A stretch of 64,000 nt of DNA from Roseococcus suduntuyensis (lineage in GTDB: Bacteria; Pseudomonadota; Alphaproteobacteria; Acetobacterales; Acetobacteraceae). The notes beneath the pieces are model-generated. The model was not told the DNA's origin, ran no database searches, and saw only the letters and a program-made list of their open reading frames with translations. Every line of letters begins with the position of its first letter. Position 1 is the first letter of the stretch. The DNA is taken from the NCBI RefSeq assembly GCF_014196305.1, contig NZ_JACIDJ010000002.1, positions 558,001 to 622,000 on the forward strand, in the 5' to 3' direction. The position numbers were made by a program, and so were the translations under genes. Of the stretch, positions 1 to 8,019 are shown piece by piece.

Positions 1-983
1 GGCGGCGGGGGCAGGTCGTCATAGAGCTGGGCCAGGAAGCTGCCCATGACCTCCTCGGGCGTGATGTCGGCCTTGGAATGGGTCAGGAAATAGGGGCGGT
101 TGCCGTTGTTCCGCCCACCCCGGAAGAAGAAGACCTGCACGCAGGACTGCCCGGCGGCCATGTGCAGCGCCACCACATCGGCATCGCCCACGCCGTCGAG
201 GTTGATGCGGCTGCTGCCCTGCACATGGGTCAGGCCGCGGATGCGGTCGCGCAGGCTGGCCGCGCGCTCGAATTCCAGGGCTTCGGCGGCGGCCTCCATC
301 TCGGCGGCCAGGCGCTTCTGGATGGTCGGCACCTCGCCGGCCAGGAACTGCTTGGCCTCGGCCACCAGCGCGGCGTAGTCCGGCTGGCTGATGCGGTCCA
401 CGCAGGGGGCCGAGCAGCGCTTGATTTGATACAGCAGGCAGGGCCGGTCGCGGCATTCGAACACCGTGTCGCGGCAGGTCCGCAGCAGGAACACCCGCTG
501 CAAGGCCGTGATGGTCTGGTTCACCGCCCAGACGCTGGCGAAGGGGCCGTAATAGCTGGCGCCCTTCCGCCGCTCGCCCCGGTGCTTGGCGATCTGCGGG
601 TGGGGGTGGTCGTCGCTCACCATCAGCCAGGGGTAGGATTTGTCGTCGCGCAGGACGATGTTGAAGCGCGGCCGCAGCTTCTTGATGAGGTTGGCTTCCA
701 GCAGCAGCGCCTCGGCCTCGCTGGCGGTGGTGATGACCTCCACCCGCCGCGTCTCGAACACCATGCGCCGCAGCCGCTCCGGCAGGCGGGCGGTCTGGGT
801 GTATTGCGCGACCCGTTTGCGGATGGCCCGCGCCTTGCCGACATAGAGCACATCCCCCTTGCCATCGAGCATCCGATACACGCCCGGCGACAGCGGCAGG
901 TTGGGCAGCGCCCCCTCCAGCACCGCCAGGCCCGAGGGCGGCGGCGCCTCTGGAATGGCCCCGGAAACTTCGTCAGTGGACAT
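1..983 (-). CDS. uvrC: UvrABC excinuclease subunit C, C-terminus cut off by window edge
   Basis: UvrC makes both incisions around bulky DNA lesions in nucleotide excision repair, after UvrB hands over the damage complex. About 327 N-terminal residues are visible, roughly half of a usual UvrC of ~600-640 aa. The GIY-YIG nuclease core starts near residue 30 (SPGVYRM, then [14 protein letters not shown]). The Cys-containing segment [18 protein letters not shown] and a UVR-like helix ([13 protein letters not shown]) follow. The RNase H-like nuclease and HhH domains must lie outside the window. The start is the ATG at 983-981 (MSTDEVSGA), upstream of which no UvrC-like sequence continues. It is transcribed leftward from the 416-bp intergenic region shared with folB's 3' end. 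Identification is secure. Confidence 0.96.
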   Translation of the reverse strand, partial: MSTDEVSGAIPEAPPPSGLAVLEGALPNLPLSPGVYRMLDGKGDVLYVGKARAIRKRVAQYTQTARLPERLRRMVFETRRVEVITTASEAEALLLEANLIKKLRPRFNIVLRDDKSYPWLMVSDDHPHPQIAKHRGERRKGASYYGPFASVWAVNQTITALQRVFLLRTCRDTVFECRDRPCLLYQIKRCSAPCVDRISQPDYAALVAEAKQFLAGEVPTIQKRLAAEMEAAAEALEFERAASLRDRIRGLTHVQGSSRINLDGVGDADVVALHMAAGQSCVQVFFFRGGRNNGNRPYFLTHSKADITPEEVMGSFLAQLYDDLPPP

Positions 984-1399
984 AACGCTTTGGCAACCTG
1001 TGGCTGTGCCGGCCCCGCGCCGTGACACCGGGCAGGGGCGCGCGGCCTGTTTTTCCCCCCTCCGGCGCGACTTCGCAAACTATCCCCGGAAGCTGTGGAT
1101 AACCCTGTGGGCGACAATGGGCCCGCATTCCTGTGTTCGGCCTTTGGACTGGACTTGCAAGAGATTGCCCAGAAACTCGGCAAAATTGTAAGTAATTGAT
1201 TTTTATAGACATTAGCACGAAGAGATTAAGGCTTGTGGCAGCGCGGTTACGCATATGTGGTGCTTTGCGAACCCCTTGGCGTGCATGTCTGGGCGGTGGA
1301 TGAAATCCACGGCCCACCCAATTTGGGGATTGACTTGGCCCTTCCGCTGGCTTCCCGGACAGGTCAACCCGCTCCGGCCGCGCACGCGAAAGTAGCGCC
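984..1399. other. 416-bp intergenic region with a perfect DnaA box
   Basis: No convincing gene. The stretch holds a perfect 9-mer DnaA box (TGTGGATAA, 1094-1102). Further TGTGG motifs in the same orientation lie near 1000, 1106, 1233 and 1255. An AT-rich core at about 1180-1230 stands out from the surrounding GC-rich DNA. The likely minimum role is the uvrC promoter. Whether it is also a replication-linked site is open. Confidence 0.45.
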
Positions 1400-1783
1400 T
1401 CAACCGGCGCGGGCGCGCTCCACCGTGACGCCCACCGCCGCCACGTCCGAGAAGGCGTCCGGCTTCTCGATGGAGACCCGGGCGCGCAGCACCCGCGCAT
1501 CGCGCAGCGCCAGCGCGGCCACCTGCTCGGCCAGCGTCTCCACCAGCAGCACATGCCCGCCCGCGACCGCCTGGCGGGCGGCGATCACCACCTGCTCATA
1601 GTCCACGACACGCGCCAGGTCATCGGCGCCCACATCGGGCCCGTCATCGCGCACGTCCAGCTCCACATGCACCACGATGCGCTGCGGCCCCACCTTCTCA
1701 TGCGCATGGACGCCCAGGCGCGCCTGCAGTTCCAGGCCGCGGATAAAGACGCGGCGCAGGCGCGGCGAGGGGATTTCCGTCAT
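1400..1783 (-). CDS. folB: Dihydroneopterin aldolase
   Basis: FolB cleaves 7,8-dihydroneopterin to 6-hydroxymethyl-dihydropterin and glycolaldehyde in folate synthesis, in the cytoplasm. The 127-residue product has the usual FolB length. It shows the family pattern: RGLELQARLGVHAHEK at the N-terminus (the conserved LxxxxxxGvxxxE region), a central VDYEQV, and VETLAEQVAALAL. The C-terminal EKPDAFSDVAAVGVTVER matches the KP substrate-binding end. The ATG at 1783 gives a standard N-terminus. It lies 31 bp downstream of the pteridine-reductase-like SDR gene on the same strand. The pair therefore looks like a small pterin operon, which supports both calls. Confidence 0.93.
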   Translation of the reverse strand: MTEIPSPRLRRVFIRGLELQARLGVHAHEKVGPQRIVVHVELDVRDDGPDVGADDLARVVDYEQVVIAARQAVAGGHVLLVETLAEQVAALALRDARVLRARVSIEKPDAFSDVAAVGVTVERARAG

Positions 1784-1814
1784 CGCCGGCGCTTAGCATG
1801 AGTCGCGCCGGTGG

Positions 1815-2600
1815 TCATTCCTCCGGCGCCGCCCCCATCGCCACCGGGGCCCATTGCAGGTGCTGGCCGCCATCGAGGCACATCACCTGCCCCGTGAAGC
1901 TCGGCATGGCCAGGATGGCGAGCAAAGCGTGCCCCACCTCCTCCGGGCTGGTGCCGCGGCGCAGGGGCACGGAAGCGCATTGCCGGTCGAACTGCGCCTG
2001 GCTCTGGCGGGGGCTGGGCAGCGCCGGCCCCGGCCCGATGGCCGCCACCCGGATTCGCGGCGCCAGGGCGAGTGCCATCTGCTGCGTCAGCGCCCAGAGC
2101 CCGGCCTTGGAGACGGTGTAGGAGACGAAATGCGGCGTGAGCGACAGCACGCGCTGGTCCAGCATGTTCACCACGACCCCCTCGGCGCCGGGCGGCAGGG
2201 CGCGGGCGAAATCCTGGGTCAGCTTGAAGGGCGCACGCAGGTTGGGCTCCAGATGCGCGTCCCAGCTTTCGCGGGTCGCGTCCTCCCACTCGTCACGCTC
2301 GAAGACGGAGGCATTGTTGACCAGCACGCCGAGCGGCCCGAGTGCGGCCGTGGCGTCCGCCACCAGGTGCGCCACCTCGCCCTCCCGGCCCAGATCGGCC
2401 TGCAGCACATGGGCGAGGCGGCCCATGGCCCGGATCTCGTCGGCCAGCGCCTCGGCCTCGGCGCGCGACTGGTTCGCGTGCAGCGTCACGTCGAAGCCCG
2501 CGCCCGCCAGCGCCCGCGCCATGGCGGCACCCAGCCGCTTCGCCCCCCCGGTGACGAGGGCATGGCGGGGCATGGCGGGGGCGATGGGAAAGCCGGTCAC
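1815..2600 (-). CDS. Short-chain dehydrogenase, pteridine reductase-like
   Basis: A classical SDR of 261 aa with an NAD(P)-binding TGGAKRLG motif, an NNAS motif (VLVNNASVF) and the catalytic YxxxK (SYTVSKAGL). The TGGxKRLG variant and the lone Lys-Arg in the cofactor loop are typical of the FolM/PTR1-like pteridine reductases. The adjoining folB gene points the same way, so the likely substrate is a dihydropterin or dihydrofolate-type compound. A later start at MPRHALVTG (residue 10) is possible and would shorten the tail before the Rossmann fold. SDR membership is certain; the pterin substrate is inferred from motif and neighbourhood. Confidence 0.85.
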   Translation of the reverse strand: MTGFPIAPAMPRHALVTGGAKRLGAAMARALAGAGFDVTLHANQSRAEAEALADEIRAMGRLAHVLQADLGREGEVAHLVADATAALGPLGVLVNNASVFERDEWEDATRESWDAHLEPNLRAPFKLTQDFARALPPGAEGVVVNMLDQRVLSLTPHFVSYTVSKAGLWALTQQMALALAPRIRVAAIGPGPALPSPRQSQAQFDRQCASVPLRRGTSPEEVGHALLAILAMPSFTGQVMCLDGGQHLQWAPVAMGAAPEE

Positions 2601-2639
2601 GGAAGCTCCTTGCGGTCATGGCCGCGCTCAATTGGGGCG

Positions 2640-3608
2640 TCAGGCCGGGCGCGCAACCGGGGGTCTTCGCTCCACCCATGCCCAGGCGGCGAGGCCGGGC
2701 AGGTACAGCACCACCTCGCGGAAGCGCCGCATGAGGGCGAGTGCCACGCTGGTGGTGGCGTCCAGCCCCATCAGGGCGCCCACGCCGATGAAGCCCGCCT
2801 CCAGCACGCCCAGGCCGCCGGGCACGGCGAAGCCGAAGGCGACCACGGCCTGGACCAGCGCCTCGATGATCACGGCCTCCAGGAAGGTGATGGGCATGCC
2901 CATCAGCCACAGCGCCACCCAAATCTGCAAGGCGCCCAGGATGTTGGCGAAAAGCTGCCAGGCGAAGCACCAGATCAGCAGCTTCGGCAGCCGCCAGGCG
3001 CGGCGCAGGAAGGCGTCTATGCGGCGGCTCTCCTCGGCCAGCCCCGCGATCTTCCCGGCCGTGATGCGGTTCAGCCAGGCCGAGACGCGGCCGAACACGC
3101 GGGCGTTCTGGATGGCGATGAAGGGGGCCGCCAGCACGATGCCACCGAGTGTCACCCCCAGGATGACGGCCAGCCCCACCTCCTGCCCGCTGGCCAGCAG
3201 CAGCGCCAACCCCAGCAGCGCGAAAGCCATCTGCGACAGGACGGACAGGCCCATGTCCATCAGCAGCCCCCCCGCCGCGGCGCCCGAGCCCACGCCCTGC
3301 CGCCGCATCAGCCGGTAGCAGGCAAGTTCGCCGCCCACCCGGCCCACCGGCAGCAGGGTGTTGATGCTCTCGCGGATCCAGATGAGTTCCATCATGGCCA
3401 CGGCATTCGGGCGCTGGTACCGCGGCATCAGCATGGCCCAGGCCCAGGCATTGGCCGCCATGAAGGGCAGATGCGCCGGCAGCAGCAGCAGCAGCCCGAA
3501 GCCCGCGGTGGCGAAAAGCCCCGCCAGCGCGTCCAGGTCCTGCATGGCGATGAGCCACACGCCCACCACCAGGCCCAGCAGGGCCAGGACAAGTCCAAGA
3601 CGATTCAC
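2640..3608 (-). CDS. hpnL: HpnL-like membrane protein (lysylphosphatidylglycerol synthase TM region family)
   Basis: A 322-residue integral membrane protein with about eight hydrophobic segments, from VLALLGLVVGVWLIAM near the start to the LALMRRF...LPGLAAW end. It shows the family signatures RESINTLLPVGRVGGE and PGGLGVLEAGFIG. These match the flippase-like UPF0104/LPG-synthase TM family, to which HpnL belongs. I chose the GTG start at 3608 because it overlaps the hpnK stop by four bases (GTGA), a typical translational coupling; upstream codons encode nothing HpnL-like. The biochemical role of HpnL is not settled. Its place after hpnK is the usual hpnI-J-K-L order, and a role in moving hopanoids across the inner membrane is only inference. 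Confidence 0.87.
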   Translation of the reverse strand: MNRLGLVLALLGLVVGVWLIAMQDLDALAGLFATAGFGLLLLLPAHLPFMAANAWAWAMLMPRYQRPNAVAMMELIWIRESINTLLPVGRVGGELACYRLMRRQGVGSGAAAGGLLMDMGLSVLSQMAFALLGLALLLASGQEVGLAVILGVTLGGIVLAAPFIAIQNARVFGRVSAWLNRITAGKIAGLAEESRRIDAFLRRAWRLPKLLIWCFAWQLFANILGALQIWVALWLMGMPITFLEAVIIEALVQAVVAFGFAVPGGLGVLEAGFIGVGALMGLDATTSVALALMRRFREVVLYLPGLAAWAWVERRPPVARPA

Positions 3609-4462
3609 GGGAACAGCATGGGCGTGCAGCCGCCGCGCGGCAGGGTGGCGACGGCCTCGATCACGGCCGGGTCGGTCAGCGCCGCCAGTTCCGCCTCGTG
3701 GCGGTAGCCCGGCCCGCCACGGCCGAAGCCGTCGCGCGCGGCGGGGTGGAAGTAGAGTTCCGTCACCCCCTCGGGCAGCAGGGGCAGCACGGCGCGCAGC
3801 CGGGCCGGGGTGAAATGGCCGGACCAGGAATGGCCCACCATCAGGTCCGGCGCGCGCAGGCCGCGACGGGCGGCGCGGGCGCGCAGAACACGGCCGGCGG
3901 GGCGCAGCGCCCATTCGCCCACGTCATCGCCCCTTCCCTCACCACTGATGGCCTCGGCCGCGCGGATCAGGCGCTGGGGTTCCCAGGGCACGCGGATGGC
4001 GCGCACCCCGGCTTCCGCCGCCGCGCGGATCAGGGCGCCGGCAATCCAGGGGTGGTTGTGGAAATGCTTGTGGGCGTTGACGTGGTCGCAGGGGAGGCCG
4101 GTTTCACGGAAGCGGGCCATCTGCGCGGCCACCTCCGCCGCCAGCTCGTCCTGCGCGGCGCGGGACAGCGCGATGCGCGCGCCCATCCGGTCCATGTCGT
4201 CGCGGAAGAGGCCGTTGGCCTGGGTCAGGCTCGGGATCTGCGCGGGGGGCAGCACGGGGCGGCCATCGGTCAGCGTGAGGTGCAAGCCCACCGCCAGTCC
4301 CGGATTGGCGCGAGCGATGCGAACGCCCTCCTCGAAGCCAGGCTCGCCCACCATGAGGCTGGCGGCGGACAGCACGCCGTCGCGGTGGGCGCGCTCGATG
4401 CCCTCGTTCACGGCGGCATGCAGGCCGAGGTCGTCGGCGTTGAAGATGAGGCGGCGCGTCAT
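3605..4462 (-). CDS. hpnK: Hopanoid deacetylase HpnK (YdjC/ChbG family)
   Basis: HpnK is a ChbG/YdjC-fold deacetylase that removes the acetyl group from N-acetylglucosaminyl bacteriohopanetetrol after HpnI has attached the sugar (established in Burkholderia). The sequence opens MTRRLIFNADDLGLH, where NADDLG is the metal-binding motif, and has HVNAHKHFHNHP with the catalytic and metal His residues. At the end is ELYFHPAARDG. The 285-residue form starting at 4462 begins directly at the fold. An in-frame ATG at 4498 would add 12 Pro-rich residues with no family support. It overlaps hpnL by 4 bp and lies 13 bp after the monooxygenase-like gene. Confidence 0.93.
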   Translation of the reverse strand: MTRRLIFNADDLGLHAAVNEGIERAHRDGVLSAASLMVGEPGFEEGVRIARANPGLAVGLHLTLTDGRPVLPPAQIPSLTQANGLFRDDMDRMGARIALSRAAQDELAAEVAAQMARFRETGLPCDHVNAHKHFHNHPWIAGALIRAAAEAGVRAIRVPWEPQRLIRAAEAISGEGRGDDVGEWALRPAGRVLRARAARRGLRAPDLMVGHSWSGHFTPARLRAVLPLLPEGVTELYFHPAARDGFGRGGPGYRHEAELAALTDPAVIEAVATLPRGGCTPMLFP

Positions 4463-4475
4463 GCGCGGCCTTGTG

Positions 4476-4808
4476 TCAGGCGGGGGCGTGTTCGGCAATC
4501 ACGGCCGAGGCCCCGGTGTTGTCCACCGAGACGGGGGTGTCGAAGAACCGCACCTCCGGTGGCGCGCCATACTTGGCGGTGACGCGGGCCAGCCATTCGG
4601 CGCCATGCCCGGCCTCGGCCGCCGCGCGGCTTTCCCAGGTGTAGGCGCCGCCCGCTTCCACATGGGTGTCCAGCGCGCGGTAGAGGTATTGCTTGCGCAC
4701 CAGCCCCGGCAGCTTGGCGTAGAGCGGCGCCGTCTGCCGGAACATGGCGGCGGCGTCCTCGCGGGTTGTGGAGGCAGGCAGTCGGAAGGTGACGACAGCG
4801 AGGATCAT
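4476..4808 (-). CDS. Small monooxygenase/YdhR-like alpha+beta barrel protein
   Basis: A 110-residue soluble protein. It opens with a beta strand (MILAVVTFRLP) and continues with AAAMFRQTAPLYAKLPGLVRKQYLY and GGAYTWESRAAAEA. This layout is that of the dimeric alpha-beta barrel proteins related to YdhR and the antibiotic-biosynthesis monooxygenases. The substrate cannot be told from the sequence. It sits 13 bp upstream of hpnK on the same strand, so it is probably co-transcribed. A hopanoid role is therefore possible but unproven. The start is the ATG at 4808, which gives the expected strand-first N-terminus. Its 5' side faces the divergent orphan gene beginning at 4847. Confidence 0.72.
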   Translation of the reverse strand: MILAVVTFRLPASTTREDAAAMFRQTAPLYAKLPGLVRKQYLYRALDTHVEAGGAYTWESRAAAEAGHGAEWLARVTAKYGAPPEVRFFDTPVSVDNTGASAVIAEHAPA

Positions 4809-4846
4809 GTGCCAACCTCTACTTGTGGTGGGGGCAAGAGGCACGA

Positions 4847-5377
4847 ATGTCATCTTTCGATAGTCCGATCGCTGGAGTAATCCTCGGCTTTGTTCTTGCA
4901 AAAATAGGCGACTTGTGGCGGTGGCTGAAACGACCGAATATCAGCATCGAATACATTGCCATGATTGACGACAATAGTATCCAGCTAGAGGATGGTAACT
5001 GGACCCACCAAAGAGTATTTGGTGTCAAAATTCAAAATACGGGAAAAACTGTGGCAAATGACGTTAAGGTCGCGATTTCTGACTGGAGATTAGAAGATTG
5101 CGGAAGAATTAGTAGCAATTGGATACCAAACCCCACTCAACTAGCCCTCTACGGGAGAAAAGAGACCGTTAACGTCACAATATTACCAGGCAGATCAGCC
5201 ACCTTTAAACTTGCGGTCTGGGTAAGGTATCCTGGAGACCCCATCAAACCAGCCGTCATAATCGATTTGCCACATTACTATCACTGGGGCCCAAATTCTA
5301 CTGCACGGGTCGAGGTTGTTGCATGGGATACATCAAATAAAGCTGTCTCGAAAACGGGCCGCCTTAGCGTAGCGTAA
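4847..5377 (+). CDS. AT-rich orphan protein with one N-terminal membrane segment
   Basis: I do not recognise this 176-residue protein. One hydrophobic stretch (IAGVILGFVLAKIG) at residues ~7-21 is followed by a basic WRWLKRP, consistent with an N-terminal membrane anchor. The rest is strand-rich (VFGVKIQNTGKTVANDVKVAISDW; VNVTILPGRSATFKLAVWVRYPG), resembling an Ig-like or other beta-sandwich domain. The ATG at 4847 follows AAGAGG at a good distance. Base composition and codon choice are strikingly AT-rich against its neighbours, with many AAT, ATA and TTA-type codons. It is on the opposite strand to the hpn genes flanking it and ends 1 bp before the hpnJ stop. Horizontal insertion into the cluster is the likely history. 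Confidence 0.78.
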   Translation: MSSFDSPIAGVILGFVLAKIGDLWRWLKRPNISIEYIAMIDDNSIQLEDGNWTHQRVFGVKIQNTGKTVANDVKVAISDWRLEDCGRISSNWIPNPTQLALYGRKETVNVTILPGRSATFKLAVWVRYPGDPIKPAVIIDLPHYYHWGPNSTARVEVVAWDTSNKAVSKTGRLSVA

Positions 5378-5378
5378 T

Positions 5379-6812
5379 TCAAGCGGCCCGCGCCTTCGCC
5401 CGCTCGCGGAGAAAACCGAAGAACTCCACCCCTTCCCGCAGGCGCCGCACCAGCATCTGCCGGTCACGGATCATCTCGCCGCAGATGGAGGCGATCTTGG
5501 GCGCACGGAAGTAGAAGCGCTTGTAGAAGGTCTCGACGCTGTTGAAGATTTCCGTGTGGCTCAGATGCTCATAGGCCAGGGGCGCGATCTGCACGCCATG
5601 CGCGTCCACGTAGTCGGTGTTCGCCGTGTCCAGCCAGCCCTCGCGCGCCGCCTGCTCATAGAGGAAGGTGCCGGGATAGGGGGCGGCCAGGCTCACCTGC
5701 AGGGTGTGCGGGTTGGTCTCGATGGCGAAGCGGATGGTCTCCTCGATGGTTTCCTTCGTCTCGCCGGGCAGGCCCAGGATGAAGGTGCCATGGATGGCGA
5801 TGCCAAGCTCGTGGCAGTCCTTGGTGAACTGCTTCGCGACCTCGATCCGCATGCCCTTCTTGATGTTGTGCAGGATCTGCTGGTTGCCGCTCTCGTATCC
5901 GACCAGCAGCAGGCGCAGCCCGTTGTCGCGCATGATCTTGAGGCTGTCGCGCGGCACGTTCGCCTTGGCATTGCAGGACCACGTGACACCCATCCGGCCC
6001 AGCCCGCGCGCGATCTCCTCCGCGCGGGGCAGGTTGTCGGTGAAGGTGTCGTCGTCGAAGAAGATCTCCTTCACGTCCGGGTAGGCCTGCTTGATGAAGG
6101 CGATCTCCTCCAGCACATGGCCCACGCTGCGCGTGCGGTAGCGGTGCCCGCCCACGGTCTGCGGCCAGAGGCAGAAGGTGCAGCGGCTCTTGCAGCCGCG
6201 GCCGGTGTAGAAGCTGATATAGGGGTGCTTCAGGTAGCCGATGAAATACTTCTTGTGGTCGAGGTCGCGCTTGTAGACCTCGCTCACGAAGGGCAGGTCG
6301 TCCATGTTTTCCAGCATCGGCCGGTCGTCATTGTGGACGATCACGCCTTCGCCGTTGCGGAAGCTCAGCCCCTTGATGGAGGAGAGGTCCCGCCCCTCGG
6401 CGGCCTCCTTCACCGTGAAGTCGAACTCGTTGCGCGCCACCCAGTCCACCACGGGCGCGTCGCGCAGGCTCTCCATCGCCTGCACCGCCACCTTGGCGCC
6501 GATGAGGCCCACCTTGAGGTTCGGGTTCTCGGCCTTCAGCCGCTCCGCCACCTTGATGTCGGAGGCGAAGCTGGGCGTGGAGGTGTGCATCACGCACAGA
6601 TCATAGTCCCGCGCCATGCCGGCCACATCGGCCAGGGTCTGGTTGTGCGGCGGCGCGTCCACCAGCTTCGAGCCGGGCACGAGGGCCGCCGGCTGCGCCA
6701 GCCAGGTGGGGAACCAGTAGCTCTTGATCTCGCGCCGCGCCTGGTAGCGGGCGCCGGCGCCGCCGTCGAACCCGTCGAAGGAGGGAGCCTGGAGGAACAG
6801 GGTGCGCATCAT
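5379..6812 (-). CDS. hpnJ: B12-binding radical SAM protein HpnJ
   Basis: HpnJ is a radical SAM enzyme that contracts the glucosamine ring of bacteriohopanetetrol glucosamine to the cyclitol ether (established in Burkholderia). The 477-aa product has an N-terminal cobalamin-binding-type Rossmann domain, ~residues 1-160 (DYDLCVMHTSTPSF, NLKVGLIGAKV). The radical SAM core follows with the [4Fe-4S] motif CKSRCTFC. Further core elements include EIFFDDDTFTDN and GTFILGLPGET. Two adjacent ATGs lie at 6812 and 6809; the first is used here. It begins 1 nt after the hpnI stop, so the two genes are tightly coupled. Confidence 0.95.
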   Translation of the reverse strand: MMRTLFLQAPSFDGFDGGAGARYQARREIKSYWFPTWLAQPAALVPGSKLVDAPPHNQTLADVAGMARDYDLCVMHTSTPSFASDIKVAERLKAENPNLKVGLIGAKVAVQAMESLRDAPVVDWVARNEFDFTVKEAAEGRDLSSIKGLSFRNGEGVIVHNDDRPMLENMDDLPFVSEVYKRDLDHKKYFIGYLKHPYISFYTGRGCKSRCTFCLWPQTVGGHRYRTRSVGHVLEEIAFIKQAYPDVKEIFFDDDTFTDNLPRAEEIARGLGRMGVTWSCNAKANVPRDSLKIMRDNGLRLLLVGYESGNQQILHNIKKGMRIEVAKQFTKDCHELGIAIHGTFILGLPGETKETIEETIRFAIETNPHTLQVSLAAPYPGTFLYEQAAREGWLDTANTDYVDAHGVQIAPLAYEHLSHTEIFNSVETFYKRFYFRAPKIASICGEMIRDRQMLVRRLREGVEFFGFLRERAKARAA

Positions 6813-6813
6813 C

Positions 6814-7968
6814 TCAGGAAACGGCCTCTCGGGTGGGTTCGGGCGCCTCGGCCATGCGTCCGCCGGCGCCGAGGGTGAAGCGCCTCCCTTGCCAGGTGAC
6901 GCGGCCCTTGTGCAGAGCCGTGGCCCAGACGGCGAAGGAAAGCAAGTCCCGAATAGGGAGCCACAGCATGCGGCGCCAGCAGGGCCGCCCCGTCAGCACA
7001 TCCGCCCGGCGCGCCAGGGCGCCGCGCGCCAGCAGCACGGCCCCCAACAGGGCCAGTGTCCAGGCGCCCGGGGCGGCCGCCAGCGCCATCAGCGCGAAGG
7101 GCAGCGGGTGGGTGAAAACCAGCCCCACATGCCCCCAGGGGTGCACCAGCCGCGTGGTCCGCGCCCAGCGCAGCTCATGCGCCCAGAGGGCCTGGAAGCT
7201 CGGCTCGTGCATGACATGGCCGGGCAGGATGGGCGGCACCACCACCTTCAGCCCCAGTTCGCGCACCGCCTCGCCCAGCGCGTGGTCATCGGCCAGCAGG
7301 GGCAGCAGGCGTTCATAACCGCCGATGCGCGCCAGGGTGTCGGCCCGCAGCGCCAGCGTCGCGCCATAGGCGCCATCGGCCGCGCCCAGGCTCTCGCCCA
7401 GCGCCGCATTGGGCAGGAAGTGCCAGTTGATGGAAAGCGCGGCCAGCTCGGACCAGGGCCCGTCATCGGCCGGCAGCCCGGCATAGAGGCAGGTGACGAG
7501 GCCAACCTCGGGGTCGGCCAGCGGCGCCGTCACCGTAGTCAGCCAGTGCGGCGGGCAGGCCATGTCGGAATCGGCGGCCACCAGCACGGGGTATTGCGCC
7601 ACGCGGGCCATGTGGACCTGCTGGCTCACCTTGCGGTTGGCGCCCAGCACCTCGCCCCCGGCCAGCATGCGCGAGGGGGTGGGGCTGCGCGCCATGGCGG
7701 CCTCGGCCACCGCCCGCGCCGGGTCGGCGGGGTTGGCCACGGCGAAGAGGACTTCGTATGGCGCTGCATGTTGCTGCGCCAAAGCCTGGGAAAGATGCAA
7801 TTCCAGCCCCGGCTCATTCCCGTGCAGCGGCTTCAGCACGCTGGCCGGCAGGGCCGGGCCCGAGGGCGGCACGCGACCGAACATGCGGCCCAAGGCCCGT
7901 CGCGCGGCCAGCGCCTGCGCCAGGCCCGCCACCGCCAAAAGCCCCAGGATGATCGCCGCAAGGTTCAT
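6814..7968 (-). CDS. hpnI: Hopanoid glycosyltransferase HpnI (ceramide glucosyltransferase-like, GT21)
   Basis: HpnI attaches N-acetylglucosamine to bacteriohopanetetrol at the cytoplasmic membrane (established in Burkholderia). The 384-aa protein opens with a membrane segment (MNLAAIILGLLAVAGLAQAL) and PVSVLKPLHG-like ASVLKPLHGNEPGLE. It has the GT-A acidic motif VAADSDM, a DDH motif (LLPLLADDHALG) and RWARTTR, the R/QxxRW-type signature seen in ceramide glucosyltransferases. Two or three hydrophobic C-terminal segments end the protein. The ATG at 7968 begins exactly at the membrane helix; open frame further upstream encodes unrelated low-complexity sequence. It heads the minus-strand hpnI-J operon and is divergent from mlaA, 51 bp away. 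Confidence 0.93.
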   Translation of the reverse strand: MNLAAIILGLLAVAGLAQALAARRALGRMFGRVPPSGPALPASVLKPLHGNEPGLELHLSQALAQQHAAPYEVLFAVANPADPARAVAEAAMARSPTPSRMLAGGEVLGANRKVSQQVHMARVAQYPVLVAADSDMACPPHWLTTVTAPLADPEVGLVTCLYAGLPADDGPWSELAALSINWHFLPNAALGESLGAADGAYGATLALRADTLARIGGYERLLPLLADDHALGEAVRELGLKVVVPPILPGHVMHEPSFQALWAHELRWARTTRLVHPWGHVGLVFTHPLPFALMALAAAPGAWTLALLGAVLLARGALARRADVLTGRPCWRRMLWLPIRDLLSFAVWATALHKGRVTWQGRRFTLGAGGRMAEAPEPTREAVS

Positions 7969-8019
7969 CGCCCTTGCCCCATCGCACAGCCGCGCGGCCT
8001 GCGATAGAGTGGGAAAGTG

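Noticed and set aside
2640-3914. A longer HpnL starting at 3914
   Set aside because: The extra ~100 residues are read from the hpnK gene in another frame and are low-complexity. The GTG overlapping the hpnK stop gives the normal-size protein.
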